Shown piece after piece: positions 1 through 13,713 of a stretch of DNA of 64,000 bases (positions are counted from its first letter, which is position 1; each line of letters begins with the position of its first letter). Position numbers and translations under genes: made by a program. The notes under the pieces were generated by a model, which was given only the letters and a program-made list of their open reading frames with translations, made no database searches and was not told the DNA's origin. Location of the stretch: contig NC_030681.2 in the NCBI RefSeq assembly GCF_000004195.4, forward strand, positions 88,295,681 to 88,359,680. Direction: 5' to 3'. This stretch comes from Xenopus tropicalis. Its lineage: Eukaryota > Chordata > Amphibia > Anura > Pipidae.

Positions 1-690
1 TAAAGAGTTTTGTGCCCTTCTGTTTATTTGTTAATGTGATTTTCACACGGTATGAGCACACAGTGCAGCCAGCTTTGCAGTCATGAGATTTATAGTGGTA
101 TTTCAGGCAGTCAGAGAATAATTAAAACACTATAGTTAATAAAGGCAACTGCCATTGTCATAATAAACAACAACAAAATATACATTTGAAGCTTAAAGGC
201 TCAAGGGGGTTCTGTACTGAATGCATGTGGTAAGTAAAATAGAACTCTTGTGAGCTTTATGTCCCCTGTGGCTCCAGGCTTGCACTTCTGAATGATATGC
301 AAACTATGTTCTGCCCAGCCATCCTGTATGTAGCACTACAAATACAAACAGTAAATCATACACAGAGAGGTGAAAGGAACACTTTGCACTCCCTTGTGGT
401 AGTGCAAGGAATTGCACTGTAAAAGCGGGCATCCACAAAATAGCTGGCCCAGCAGTGTGTGATTTATGAAGATGTAAAATTACCATCTGTGTTGTTTAAT
501 CCTGCACAAATTGTTTTTCTGGCATCAGTGTGTGCATGTGTATTACATAATTCCTAGTGTGGAAGTGCTTACACAGGCTACTTGAAGAAGTAATATGAAA
601 TAACGCGTGTAAAGTGAAAAATGAGTGTAAAAAGCATTTTATATCATTTTGTTTCCCTGGAATAATATGTCTGTATCTTGTATTATTTAG
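1..690. other. Intron upstream of the first visible me3 exon (3' part)
   Basis: AT-rich non-coding sequence ending in a pyrimidine-rich tract and the AG splice acceptor at 689-690. I see no open frame with recognisable homology and no repeat with clear ends. The preceding me3 exon(s), expected to encode the mitochondrial targeting sequence and first residues, must lie before the window. Confidence 0.7.
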
Positions 691-824
691 GGCATGGCAT
701 TTTCACTGGAGGAAAGGCTACAACTGGGTATTCATGGATTGTTGCCTCCTTGTTTTCTCAGTCAAGATGTCCAAGTCCTGAGAGTTCTTAGGAACTATGA
801 GCGGCAAAAGTGTGACCTTGACAG
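691..824 (+). CDS. me3: me3 malic enzyme, internal coding exon (first visible)
   Basis: The exon runs from the acceptor AG at 689-690 to the donor GT at 825-826, giving 44 codons plus 2 nt (starts in phase 0, ends with AG of a split Arg codon). It reads GMAFSLEERLQLGIHGLLPP then CFLSQDVQVLR and ends in CDLD-R. This is the start of the malic enzyme N-terminal domain. The wording LGIHGL-PPCFLSQDVQ fits ME3 better than cytosolic ME1 (LNIHGLLPPSFNSQEIQ) or ME2 (LGLQGLLPPK). Malic enzyme converts malate to pyruvate and CO2 with reduction of NADP+; ME3 is the mitochondrial NADP form. The subfamily call is from residues remembered for human paralogues, not a search. Confidence 0.93.
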
Positions 825-3129
825 GTAAAAGAGTACACATAAGGAACACAACAAAAAGAAAATCTACAAAATTAGTAGATTTAGATCATTTTCTGTCTTT
901 AAATTGTAAAGCAACACTTGCTATAGTGTATTGCAGCCAGTAGTTTTATTGTTGTGCACTGTGGAAGATATCCTCTTGCAGCCAAGATGCATCCTTTCCC
1001 AAGCAATATAGTGAATGTTTAAAAGGAACATGTACCCACCCAAACAACTTAATGCCAAATTATTCAGAGGGCTCTTCTGAGCAATTTACATGATGTATTT
1101 TTTATTTTAGTTTGACAATATCATTAATTTGAAACCGGGTAAAAAGATAAACTGGGTAAAAAAGATTGCGTCTAATGTAGAAGCCAGAACACAACTTCCT
1201 TCTTTGAATCTCTCTAACCAGTTAGTCAGTCAGCGACTTGAAGGGGGAACACATGGGACATAACTGTTAAGTTAGTTTGCACTTTATTGTCACCTGCATG
1301 CTCAGCAGTGCAATAGGACGTTCACAAATTGTTGACACAATAATGTGAAAGCAAGTTTTCTGCAGATGCATGGCTTTTCATTTCTTGCACAAGATAAAAG
1401 AAAGCTATTTATTTGGGGGGCACAAACCCCAAACATTTTGTATGCAGAACTCCAGGCAAGTAAAGAAATTCCATCACTTAACTACCCCCCAACGTCATTT
1501 TCCTAATAGTAAAAAATATTATTTTTATACTTCACATGTTCAGTTCATTGATGTATTTAATTAAGCAAGGCAGTGAAATTAGTAGCATTTTATGTGCCTT
1601 ACTGCCTTTCTGCAAAATAATATATACATTTTATGGAGTGTTAGATTATTTCCTGATGTAGTAATACAATTAATCATTGTATTTTTAAAGCAGGGATATT
1701 GTGTAAGCCAAAATACAGCAAATTAAAAGTAAATGATGAGCTTACCAGCATCTATAGATCTGTTTTTCATATTGCTTAATATACAGTATTATACAAATGC
1801 ATCCAGGAAGTTAGGGATTATCTTTTGGAGTAAAGACTGAGACCATGCTTATTTTTAGCAAACCACTGCAATGTATATTTTGTTCTTCTTTTGTTAAAGA
1901 TGTATTAGCTCCAAAATAAGGTTTTCCTAAAAGGGTTGTAAATGCACATTTAAACAGTTCTACTGCACATCCTAGTTATCCAGCATATACAGTATCTATG
2001 TTAGAGAAATAGGAACCTGTTTTGCATTATGAAGAGGGAAGGAAGAACATATTGTTCAAAGCAAATTTCCAATATACATTAATTAATAATGTTAGTCACT
2101 AGTTTTGACTTTTGAAACAATATAGCAGAAGTTCTCCAACAGGTTTGTTAAACAGCTGGTTTCGGCTGCATTGTTTTAGGAGTCAGAACCAGTAGTGCAG
2201 ACAGATATTCCTTTCAATGGAAATAACTTTTCAAATAACTTTAAAAAACATTGAAAACATTTCCATTAATGTACTGTAGGGATCCATAGGATTAATATGT
2301 CCTTATGGCTTCAAGCCCTACCATTTCCTGTATCTTCCTGTTACTGGGCAAAAACCCATGTATCTAGTTTTATGTTAACATTTTGTGACTTATTGGTTCT
2401 GTTTTACTGCAAAAGACCTCTCTGGAGTCCATTCTTTGAATTACTTTGCACACAGCCTTAGTGAGTTGTAGTTGCACTACACCCCAAGGATATTTCCACA
2501 TAGCAAAAGCCCATCTTGTGTTTTAGAGTCCTATGTACCCCATGCTCTAAAGCCTATCTAGCTAGTATAGCCTGTTTTCACAGGAAATAGGGGTTACAGT
2601 ACATTTGCTTAGAACTGGGTGGAGGACTCCTTAAAGGAGAAAGAAAGTTACAATCATTGGGGGGTGCCAAATGTTAGCCCTCCCGCAGTGATTGTAATCA
2701 CTTACCTGATATCCCGGGCTGGTGCTCCTGTTTGCAGAAAACTGCACTGGCCAGCGGTTCATGCAACTGAGCAATCCTATTCCTGCACTCGTCTATATTC
2801 AGAATCCTGGGGGCTGGTGCATGCGCAGTGAAAAAGCTGGCTTTCACTCTACTGTGCATGTTCAAGAAGGTAGAAGAAGTAAGAGCATCACTCCTGGCTG
2901 GTGCGTTTTTCTGCTAACATGAGCACCGGCCTGGAATGAGGTAAGTGGTTACAATCACTGGGGATGCCTAACATTTTGGCACCCCCCCAATGATTAGACC
3001 TTTCATTCTTCTTTAATTACAAATGCAAGACAGTTCACTAATGACTATGCTGCTGACCAAACAGTTAATTAAAGATGCTAGAAAATTCACAAACGAGAAG
3101 TGACTATGTCAGTCACTTTGTGTCATGTT

Positions 3130-3352
3130 TAGTGATGAGCGAATCTTTCAAAAGATCCGCGAAAAATTCGCGAAATGGCGAAAATGTGTTGCGGCAAAAA
3201 AATTGTCGCCCGCGACTATTCCTTTGTCACCCGCGGCTATTATTTTGTCGTGCGGCAAATTTTTTCATCTGTTTCGCGAAACAATCCACCGATGGCGAAA
3301 CGCGGAAATTCGGCGCGAATCCATGCCTGGCGAAACATTTCGCCCATCACTA
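3130..3352. mobile_element. hAT-like MITE (TAGTGATGAGCGAA family), copy 1
   Basis: The ends are inverted repeats: TAGTGATGAGCGAA on the left, and TTCGCCCATCACTA on the right as its near-complement. It is flanked by a perfect 8-bp target-site duplication, GTCATGTT, at 3122-3129 and 3353-3360, which is the hAT signature. The interior is short, CpG-rich, partly self-complementary and non-coding. The same family recurs at 20056-20385, 28263-28482, 36965-37298 and, degenerate, near 26409-26712. Confidence 0.88.
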
Positions 3353-4991
3353 GTCATGTTGCATTCTTTATATTATATTGTAATCAAATATCAGAAGGGA
3401 AAGAGGGACAGCTGTTTAGTTGTTTTTTTTTTTTTTGAAGATTTACACAGATCTGTGTATCCCAGTATTTCCACCACTAAAACTAAAATTTTGATAGCAT
3501 TGGTAACACCAACTGGATGCACTGGTGCCTTATTTGAATTAGTTAGGGGACTGATTAAGGAAATTTTCCCATAACAGTACTGTTTATTTGAATAAATGAC
3601 ATAAAAAAATATTGAAATAACATTTCCAAATTTTCCATTTAACCTCATTTTTACTATCAACTTCTCACCCAGGGATTGTGTTTTTGTTAACATAACTGGA
3701 ATTAAGAATCTAGTAAGGCCAAACATGTCATGAGAAATAAACTAACCAGTGACTGACACAATGGGAACTTAATTTATTTTCTTAAACATCTCAGACAGCT
3801 CCCAAATATTTAATCAAAAAAAGGAGTATTTTTAACAAAAGGAGTTTACTAAAAATATGGCCACACTGGTATATGAAGCAAATGTGAAGTTTACCTTTAA
3901 ATGTACTTTTGCTATTTTATATGGACCTATTCTTGTCATTATTATTATTATTTGTATTTTTCTATTTCTATTTGCATTATTTTGTTTTTGTATTATTTGC
4001 TTTCCTTGGAATATGTAATGCAACAACAAAACTGTTGTTTAGTTTTCATTAATATAGCTTCCTTTATTACTTTAAAAACACTTCCCTGTTAGAAAGAAAA
4101 CTTAGTCCTAGCAACCAAGTAGCCACTTATTCCCAACTGGAGAGATGCAGAAAAAAAGTTTTAACCCCCCCCCCCGCCCCAAAGATCAGTGAAATCATTA
4201 AAATGTATTATGTAAAGCTATAAAAATTTGTGGCAGGATTTGAATACAATTATTGCTAATATTTTTTTTAATTGCATGTCAGATGTCACAAAAGTTAAGA
4301 TGTATAAAACTTTGAAAATTTACCCCTCTATATTTTTCACTTTAAAATATGACATTACATTTTAACTGCTAAAGATACCTATGGCACATGTGCCAAACCG
4401 TATTAAGCTCACTGATCCCTCCAGTGTGTATATTTATCTTTATGTATGTGTAATGTAAATATCCGGGTTTATTATTTTAAATCCTTAAACATCCTCATCT
4501 ATTTCCACTATCTATTTATAATGGTTTGACAATGGTTTGACAGATGGGCACCTCTACTAAAGACATTATACTGTATCAAGATTCAGAATCCATGCAGAAA
4601 ATTTTATAGAGAGTACTCAAGAAGTGATCAGTAGTGTTTGCCAGCAAGATTTAGGCAAACTGAGATTATTTCCTATAGATAATTAGTAAAATCTTCAGTT
4701 AAACCTCAAGTTAAATATGTTATATTTTGATCTAGAAGTACATTTTACCATGAATAGAATGTTACTCCAGTAAGGAGACCTGTGTGGAAACAGATGCTCT
4801 CCAGTCAACAATGAACCTAATGACAGTTGTATATTAATGACAGTAGGTACGCCATACTGGAGCTGTCTGAGGAAAAGTATAGCATAACTGCTTTATGAAT
4901 CTATGACTGCCATGTAATTGCGAATTTAATTTTACCATTTTAAGAAAAACTGTTTTTTTAATTCCTTTATGTCCAGATTTGCTAGTTGTGG

Positions 4992-5018
4992 ATCTATCTA
5001 TCTATCTATCTATCTATC

Positions 5019-5060
<42 letters not shown>

Positions 5061-5061
5061 A
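4992..5061. repeat. Tetranucleotide microsatellite (ATCT)n
   Basis: About 17 copies of CTAT/ATCT in a row, interrupted once by a missing T around 5018-5020. Length polymorphism between individuals would be expected. Confidence 0.97.
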
Positions 5062-5574
5062 TAAAATTCACTGAAATATTGATCCATTCTGTGTTTTAAT
5101 TAGAGTATCTAAGCACATGTTAACACTGATTAGATGTTGATCTAATGATACCAGACTTAAATGGAGTTCAATACCTTTGGCAAATGATAAAATGACTGGC
5201 AATCTATTTGCTTATTGGAAGAAAATAGTTGCAAAATTAATTTTTAACTTTAAGCAGCTGAACACTAATTACCAGCAATGCTCATCAGTTAATATTGCTT
5301 TGAGAAATATAAGACCAGGCATAGCAAAATAACAACATGACTGTGCTCACAGCAAAAGTGGTTGCATTATGAAAGAATGTTATTAGATGTATTTATATAT
5401 CTCGAAGTTTTGTGGTAGACTGATATATTTTGAAACACATTCAGAATTCTAGCCATTTATTGTATAAGAAATAACACATCCAGTCAAGGGATAATGGGAA
5501 ACACAGCTTAATCCTCAGTGGTATTTGAGTGCAGAAAAATGACAAACAATGTTGCACCATTGAAGAAATACTGA

Positions 5575-5790
<216 letters not shown>

Positions 5791-6894
5791 TAAAATAAAT
5801 ACTATTTGTTTCAAAAATTATTCCTATTATTTCTGTTTGATAGATACAAATGTGTGTTGGTTGCTAGTAATTGTTGTTTACCATCTTGCTGCTGGTAACT
5901 TTTAAATTGCTTTGCCCTTTAAGTGACATAAGGTTTGGTGGAAAGGGAAATTTTCAGTCCAGTAACACCTGGGAACTATGTGCTACATAGCAGTGATTTC
6001 CAACCATATGGCTTTCCATCTGTTGCTAATTAAAAATTCCAGCAGCCAAAGTCTGTCTGACCAATGAAATCTCAATCTGCGCCAATTCCTGCTACACTGC
6101 CCAATATAATTTCCTTGACATGAATTGCCAGATGCACCAACATCAGCTCCACACTCGCCACGCTCTTGAACTACAGAAATAAACAGTTGAGCTCAGTAAC
6201 AAAACAAAAAACCAAAGACATGGCAGGTTACACTAGACTCGAGCTGTGTAAATAAATCAATGATTTCAGGCCATGAGCTACATTTATACTATAGCCAATA
6301 GTTTGGGAAAATAGAATGTTTCTATAATGTTATTCTGCATGGATAAATCATACAGAGGTCAGTGTTTCATGAATCACTGCCCCAAAATAACATGGAATGG
6401 TGCCATGCGAGATAGTATCAGTGACTGAAGGATAGGTACACAGTTTCTTTCCTTAAACATCTGGGAAAATAAATTCATTCATATGGGATTTTTGGCAAAT
6501 ATTCAGAACATTTTAAAGTTGCATCTACCATTACTCCACTTTACAAAAAGCCATGTGTGCTGTGTATCTGGTATCATGGATACTGTCTGGTTGAGAGAAA
6601 GCTGCAAGTGCAAGCCTAGAACAGAGCTAGGTAGAAGACATAAAGGGAAGGTTTCCACTAGACATTTGCTTACCAACTCTATGCATGGGTGTATGTACAG
6701 AATGGGTCAAAGGCCCATCCGCTAATGCACAACATTCTTCTAACTACTGGCAGTTCCAGTAGTCCATATGAATTTATTCATATACAAAAATGTTTTCTAG
6801 CAAGAGTGCATCCAGTGAGACTGCCTCTCCTCATTTTTATGCAAAGCTGAATATATACTAAAAGTATATACAATTTTCATGGAATAACCTACAG

Positions 6895-7446
6895 CAGTGC
6901 TGTCCAACTGGCCGCACCCCATCTGTCTTGCTACTGTGACTGCTTACCTTTGTATAAGCTTTAAATGGTATCAGTACTGAAATTAACTGGCCCCCTGCAC
7001 TGCTTACACCTCAGATTAATGCTGTAAACCCCTGTATTGTTCACACCTGTAAACCCCTTCCATCATTCATACCTCTAAGCCATTCCATTGTTCACACCTC
7101 AGATCCATGCTGCCTGTGTGTGCCATACTCTGCCTGCCCTATGCCCCCTGTGTGTGCCATACTCTGCCTGCCCTATGCCCCCTGTGTGTGCCATATTCTG
7201 CCTGCCCTATCCTGCCTGTATGTGCTATACTCTGCCTGCCTGCACTACACTGAACCTTGTGGGGGTTTGTTCTGAGAGTTTGTTAGAATTTGGAAATAGT
7301 CATTATATGGTCCCTAAAGTATATAATTATGTCTTCGGAGTGTAGTTTTAAAAAGGTAGTGGCCAAAATGGGCTTCCATTATTGGGCCTCCGCCATGTAG
7401 GCCAGAAAAATTTAGGCCCCAGTACCACAGAAGTTGGACAGCACTG
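6895..7446. mobile_element. hAT-like non-autonomous element with internal minisatellite
   Basis: The terminal inverted repeats are CAGTGCTGTCCAACT and AGTTGGACAGCACTG. A perfect 8-bp duplication, ACCTACAG, flanks it at 6887-6894 and 7447-7454. Both features are diagnostic of hAT transposons. The 552-bp interior has no transposase frame and carries a 34-bp tandem repeat (about 7112-7240) whose translation gives a meaningless Pro/Cys-rich ORF. Confidence 0.9.
7112..7240. repeat. 34-bp minisatellite inside a hAT-like element
   Basis: The unit contains GTGTGTGCCATACTCTGCC followed by TGCCCTATGCCCC, repeated about 3.5 times with increasing divergence to the right. It lies wholly within the element at 6895-7446. 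Confidence 0.85.
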
Positions 7447-8019
7447 ACCTACAGTATAGGGCAAAGCTTATCCAGGACAGTTGCTGATCCAATCCTAACT
7501 GGCTCAGAGATACATTGGAACACAGGAGCAATAAAATGTTAAGAGAGCTCATTTATGTACATTTATGCAAATTAGAGAGGCATCATATGGTTTTTTTTGC
7601 CTTCTTCTGGATCAACCAGCAGTTAGGCATTAAGGTTGTCTTTTTTAAACCTAACATACTTTGTTACTATGTTCTTACTATGTTACATAATTGCAGTTGT
7701 GACCCATGCAATTTCCCTACTTTCAGTTGTGCGTAAAACCACTTTCATTAAAGGTACTTGTTTCATAATGAGCTCCTTGCACTTTAATATATTTGCACTC
7801 AGAGCTACTCAGTCCTTCCTGCCTTCTGTTTCAAATCGAGCGCTGCTGGGCCTATTGATATAGGGGAACCCTAGAGCTATCACTACCTCCTGACCAGTCA
7901 GTAGCTCTAGATTTCTCTTTGTGCCCAGCATCACTAGGTGCAGCACACTTGCCCCCAAAGAATCACTCACCAAACAATGAAAATGCAGTTGGTCTTCATC
8001 TTTTACTTTTTTGTGGTTT

Positions 8020-8345
8020 TTCAGTTACTCAGCTCAGCAGCTCTCCAGTTTAGTATTTCAACAGCTATCTGGTTGCTAGGGTCTTATTTACCATATCTGT
8101 GGTTTAAATGAGAGACTGGAATATGAATAGGAAAAAAACTGGATAGAAGGATAAGTATTAAAAACAACAATTACAGTAAAATTGTATCCTCCCCGAGCAC
8201 TCATTTTTTGGCTGTGGCCCCCATTTAAAAGCTGAAAAGTGACAGCACAAGAAGGCAGATTATTCAAAAACTATAAGAAAAAATAATGAAGATCACCTGG
8301 AAAGTTGTTAGAAATAGGATATTTCTAACCAGAGGTGACTTTTTT
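8020..8345. repeat. Degenerate T2/Kolobok-like interspersed repeat
   Basis: It shares a run of diagnostic phrases (CTCTCCAGTTTAGTATTTCA, GGTTGCTAG, GTTTAAATGAGAGACTGGA, ACAATTACAGTAAAATTGTA) with the repeats around 20463-20728, 29326-29718 and 34195-34510. I cannot define its ends, so the limits are approximate. Confidence 0.5.
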
Positions 8346-10281
8346 TCTGGAAGCATTGTCCTTATCTTCACACATACAGTAGGGGCTTACCTGTGAGTAC
8401 ACACGTGTAGAGATGGACTCAGCTCTTAGCCTCACATTCAGGCTGTGCAGTTATCAGCTGGTATGTGAAGTTTGTTTAGACACATATAACTACCTGTTAA
8501 CCCCTTTGTTGTTTCTGTCCCATTGAGTCCTTTGTCTTTCTCAAGTCTCCAACTTGTGTTATATAGGAGCCTTCTTATTTCAGAAGCCTTCCTCTGCCTG
8601 GTTGCGCTCAGGATGATATAAGGTTGTCCTGCATCCTAGTTCCTGTTTGTAGCCCTGCTTTGTCCTTGTTATGGTCTAAGCACAGTAGTATATGTACACA
8701 ATCAGCTGTGTAATAGAGTAGGGTGATTCACAGTCCTCTGGTCCTTACCAGAGTCTGCTTTTCTGTGTTCAGGCTTTCTGCACTGAAATACCCATTGTGG
8801 CAGTGAAGTTGTTATTTTGTTTAGATCAAGTAAAGCAAATGATAGATGTAAAAAAAATGTGTATGCTGCAATAGTTCAGGGTTCTGACTTTTAGCAAACG
8901 CACAGCAAGACAGGGAACACAAGTTGTCCTGTAGGGTCATAAGTTGCCCTATACTGAAAAGAATAAGTTTAAACTCTAGTCCAAGATAGCTGATTGCTCA
9001 CACTAAGGCTATGAGTGGGCAGAAGAGCCCACTAAGAATTGGCAGACAAAAGTACGCATAATGTATACCTTGGTTTCTTCTGCTCTGTGGGTTGGGCATA
9101 GTCCAAGGTTCTGTCCAAGTGAAATATCTGTGTTTTATTAACCTGAATCCTGTGGTGAACTTTTTTTTATACAAAACAGGCCTTTTAACACTTTTATGCA
9201 AGAGTATATACTCTTGTTGCTTCTTCAGATCTCTACTCAATAGCCTCAGCAATTGTTTACCTGGGAGCAGGTACAAATAACCTTTGAAACAATATATATA
9301 GTACAGACTAAAAGGCATTATTTCTGCCAAAGAGTAAAAAAGTCGGGGATATCAAAGTTTTAAAATCTTAATTCTGAATGTTACATACTTCTCATACCCT
9401 GTTATTAGTCTTACAGTAAATCTAGTCTGCTAAAACACTGGAACCCTGAACTACAGACTGAAGAAGTAAAAATAAATAATAGAGTTGCCAGACTCTATAA
9501 CACTTTAAGATGAATCCCTTGGCTCCCTTGAAGTGCCAGATCTATAACGGTTCATGATTAATTTTATTTGCTGTTTCACAGCACATACTTACTGGTGACA
9601 TAACTAATTCAGCAGGACAGCTTCAGCTTATAAATTATATGACGCACAGAGTCTCACTTGCATGGACATCAGGGTTCGTTACAGACCTTTGCAATGAATA
9701 CATATAATTCATTTTACAGGAACTCATGGCTGTAGGCGCATTGTCTTTTTTAACCGGGAGACAGTTTTTTTTTAGCCTATCGCACTGTACCACAAAACTG
9801 AATTTCCTGATAAATGCTTTTTGTATTATTTCACCATCTTGGATTTGAGTTATACTAAATCTAAGAAAATGCAAGTGAGAATGAAAACAAAAAAGGAAAC
9901 AGAAGCTAAACACAGCAATTTGGTTTTTAACATTTTGTTTATTATAATAATTGGAAAATTCTTAGTTTTCCAATAACGCTATTGGATATGTTTAGCAGTT
10001 CATTTTGAATATCCATGTGTTACAGGGCTGATTAATCATGTCTGATGCATGCTGTAGGTTACATTGCAACACATCATAAATGCATAACAATCCCTAGTGC
10101 AAAACATTTGCCAATCCCCTGCAGTACAGTTAGGCAGTATCAATTGTACAAACTAGCCATCAGATATGAGCCTTTTTAACATCTGGTATGAGTATGTGAG
10201 GGAACATTAAGTTTTCTGCTGTATCCTCTTGTCTGTGCCCATGCCTTCTGTGTTTAAGCATTAGAAGACATGGATGTATTA

Positions 10282-10421
10282 AGGTGGCCATACACAGTAA
10301 GATTTGTTTGTTTGGTGAGTTCGCTGAAAAACAAGCTAATCTTTCATGCTAATGCAATCATTTGGCCTAAGGCAATTAAATGGATAAATTAAAGCTTAAA
10401 TCTGCTCATGTATGCCTACCT
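10282..10421. mobile_element. Small Harbinger-like MITE related to 11852-12193
   Basis: It begins AGGTGGCCATACAC and ends GTATGCCTACCT, flanked by TTA on both sides (10279-10281, 10422-10424). The ends match those of the 342-bp elements at 11852 and 18720, but the interior is much shorter and different. Confidence 0.65.
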
Positions 10422-11851
10422 TTAGACTTGCTATAAGATAAATAATGTCCTGGCTAAATTCTAGATGTGATTTCTTTTCCTCTTAGAGCAACCTTTATTA
10501 ATTTTCCTCTTCACAAGTGCTATCCAGGTTACAAGAGTCAGGGGTACTAGCTATCCTAGCTCTCCTTTGAGTCTTAAACATCACCAGATCAATTCCCTTC
10601 CTCTGACCACTATTACAGCAGTTTTAGATGTTTTACACATTGACTAAATGCCATTACACAATGGGAGAACCCCTACTAAGAAACACATGGATACAAGGAA
10701 AGATGAAAGGGATATAGTCATCAAAATAAAAGTTTTTTCTTTTCATTGAAAACAGTGTGTTCAGCTGTGTAAAGTAGTATAGTACATACCTTTCCAGTTA
10801 TTGGCCATTCTGCCTTCTTCCTTTCTTCTTACTTAATTACTGAAATAATATGTATGGTAAGTGTTCTCAATATCATCCAACTCCCTATTGGATCTACTAC
10901 ACCCTGTTTTTATTAATATTAGCTAATGGTCTGTTTGGTGCAAAATTCAAAGGCTCTGTTTTGCATGACCTATTTGCAGCCTTTGACATTGTTGATTATT
11001 TCTTGCTATTCCATGATCTTTTATCTTTTAAGATCCAAATAATTGCATGATACTAGATTGCTTCCTCTACTCTTTCTGTCACGATCGGTAACCCAAAACC
11101 CAGAACCCATTGTGAATGTAGTAACAAATCGTTTGCAGCTAAAAAGATTGGAATTTTGTCACTACCTGCCCACTTAGTTAAACTGACCTTAGTGTGTGAT
11201 TATTTTGGTGAATATCTGCTGTGCCTATTGATGCAATCTCTGTGGGGAAACTTGGAAATACTGTAACATGGCGATGGTGATGGTGGTAGCTGCAGGGTTC
11301 CAAGGGATCAATAGACACAATTGTGCAGAACTCAGCAGAATAGGCAGGACTGCACAATGGCACTAGACACAACTATATAAAAACACAAGTACTGCAGAAT
11401 ACCTTTAATGAATAGCACCGATAAGTATAACTGTGTGCATTTGTGGTTTTGTTCATAATTTCTTGCCTCTCTCACATATGAAAGTAGAAGTTTTCCATAA
11501 AATAAATTTTTATTGGAATAAAGACATTGGTATTCAATTCCTAATGTTTTTAAGTATACATTATAAGTTAAATATATAAATGTATTCTTTGTCTAAACTG
11601 GTTACTGTGGGCACCACTTTCCATAACTGTCTGCTATAGAATTGTTTAATTAAGTTAATGGTTTGTAAGAGCATGCTTTGTTACTGCTTAGTATTATAGA
11701 ATAGCCATGTTATTGTCTCACTGTCTAATTCTAGTGTTTGCTTACCATTGACATTTTGGTTAATGACAAATGTTAATGTAATTTCATGTTAAATTGAATT
11801 GTCCTACAACTAGCAGATTACTGACCCCAGAAGCTGAGCTACACAGACTTA

Positions 11852-12193
11852 AGCTGGCCATACACGTGGCGATCCGACGATGTTTCGTACGACCATCGGT
11901 CGCACGAAACATCGTCAGATCCGCCACACACCATTCAGGGCTGAATCGGCAGGTAAGGAGGTAGAAACAATAGGATTTCTACCTCCTTCTGCCGATTCAG
12001 CTCTGAAGGGAGAATTTTGGTCAGGCGCCTTCTATGGCGCCCGATCAAAATTTTCTAACCTGGCCGATCGGCGAGTCGTCCGATATCAGCAGCTTCCTGC
12101 GATATCGGTCGACTCACCGACATACCATACACGCACCGATTATCGTACGAAACGAGGTTTCGTACGATAATATCGGTGCGTGTATGGCCACCT
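11852..12193. mobile_element. Harbinger-like MITE, 342 bp, copy A
   Basis: The inverted termini contain TGGCCATACACG and CGTGTATGGCCA, with TTA on both sides (11849-11851, 12194-12196) as a 3-bp target duplication. The interior is a chain of palindromes (TTTCGTACGA-type) and an inner inverted pair around CTACCTCCTTCTGCCGATTC. It is the same length as, and nearly identical to, copy B at 18720-19061. The 96-residue open frame across it is a by-product of the conserved repeat sequence, not a gene. Confidence 0.85.
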
Positions 12194-13457
12194 TTATAGA
12201 CAGATAAATACTGAAATCTTGGCATTATATATCTCAAAACCTCACTTAAAATATAATTAAGAAGTTTAAAGGAAAGCATAATAGGGATAGATTTATTGTA
12301 AAACCATATGTGTTTATTCTGTCATCTGCCATGTCATATATATATGCATATATATTATAACACAGTTTCATTGATAAGTATTGTTAGAAGTAAACATTTC
12401 TCAATCTTCTCTCCATACTGGAAGGATGAAGTATTCATATACATACAAACACATATTATGTATATGCTTTCTTGTTTATATACAGCCCAATCACATAAAG
12501 GGTCATTTATCAGCTTCATGACTAATCTCTTTTATGTGGCTTTCTTGGCAAGAATTCTTAAAGTTCTGGTAACCTGCAGAAAACAATATTCTGCAAGTAC
12601 AATGCAACATTATGCCATGAGATTCTGCTAAGCTGATCAGTGTTGAAAGTAGTTGATAACTCAAAAACTGGCCTATAAATCTCGTAAACTTTATACTGGC
12701 TTGATAGCTGGTGGTTGCAATTGACATCATTATTATGCTCATTAAACAGTCCATTGACAACTAAACCCCAACAGCAAGAGCATTTTAATCCCTGTACCCT
12801 CCTTTTAAAATAAAAGCATGGCTTTTCATTTAATTTAGCTTTCCTTAAAATTAAACAAATGTAAAATGTTCCTGCCCATCAGGGCCTTTTATGGGCCTTT
12901 ACAACACACAAACCCTTACATTGCTGTTGCTGGACCTGCAAGAGTGTTTACCCAGGATGAGTCTCATAAAGACACCTATTGACACATTTATTGGGCCTTA
13001 GATGTGCAATGAATGTTCATACATAAGGGGTCATTTGAAAAAACCCAGAGAAAAGTGTGCCATTAGTGATCAGTCAGGTAGCACTACTTTCCCCGGTGTC
13101 ATAGGTACAAGGTACAGAGTTAAGTATTGGTTTAACACATCCTCTTTTCCTCAAACTAAAGAAAGAGTGTACATTTTTCAGCTATGCAAACAAACCTGAT
13201 AAAATGCATAATAAAGACCTAGAGATTATAGTGCACATTTACTAAAGGAGTGCAAAATGCAAAATATTGTCCCAAAACGCACTCATTTTTACCCACAATG
13301 AAAATTGCTGGTGCTTGAGAAGATGCTGCAGGCTGGTGGCACATAGGTATATAGTTACATGCCCTTCAATTGTGCGCAATTTCATTGGTAAAACCAACTG
13401 GTCACCTCGCTGACAGTGCAGAAAATTACAAAGTTCAACTGAGGATTCAGAGCTGTC

Positions 13458-13713
13458 TAGGGATGCAGTGAATCCAGGATTCGGCCTTTTCCACAGGCTT
13501 CAGATTTGGCCAAATCCACGCTCTTGACTGAACCGAATCCGTACAATCACATGAATTTTTGTCACAAAAGCCCAGAAGTTGAAAATCTTTCGATGTGCGC
13601 TAAGTGCGCAGTTCTGTTTGTCCCTTCCTTATCTAATTTGCAAATGCACATTAGGATTCGGAAGGATTGGGGGTTCAACCAAATCTGAAAATAGTGGATT
13701 CGATGCACCCCTA
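13458..13713. mobile_element. hAT-like MITE (TAGGGATGCA family)
   Basis: The termini are TAGGGATGCAGTGAATCCA and its near-complement ending GATGCACCCCTA. It is flanked by 8-bp duplications, GAGCTGTC (13450-13457) and GAGCAGTC (13714-13721), which match at 7 of 8. It has no coding capacity. Confidence 0.8.

Noticed and set aside
3075..3574. Open frame of 149 residues and its overlaps
   Set aside because: Mostly translation of the hAT-like MITE 3130-3352 and a poly-T run.
11880..12170. 96-residue open frame with a near-identical partner at 18748-19038
   Set aside because: Similarity between two frames might suggest a gene family, but both lie wholly inside the two copies of the same TTA-flanked MITE and the frame also tracks its palindromes.
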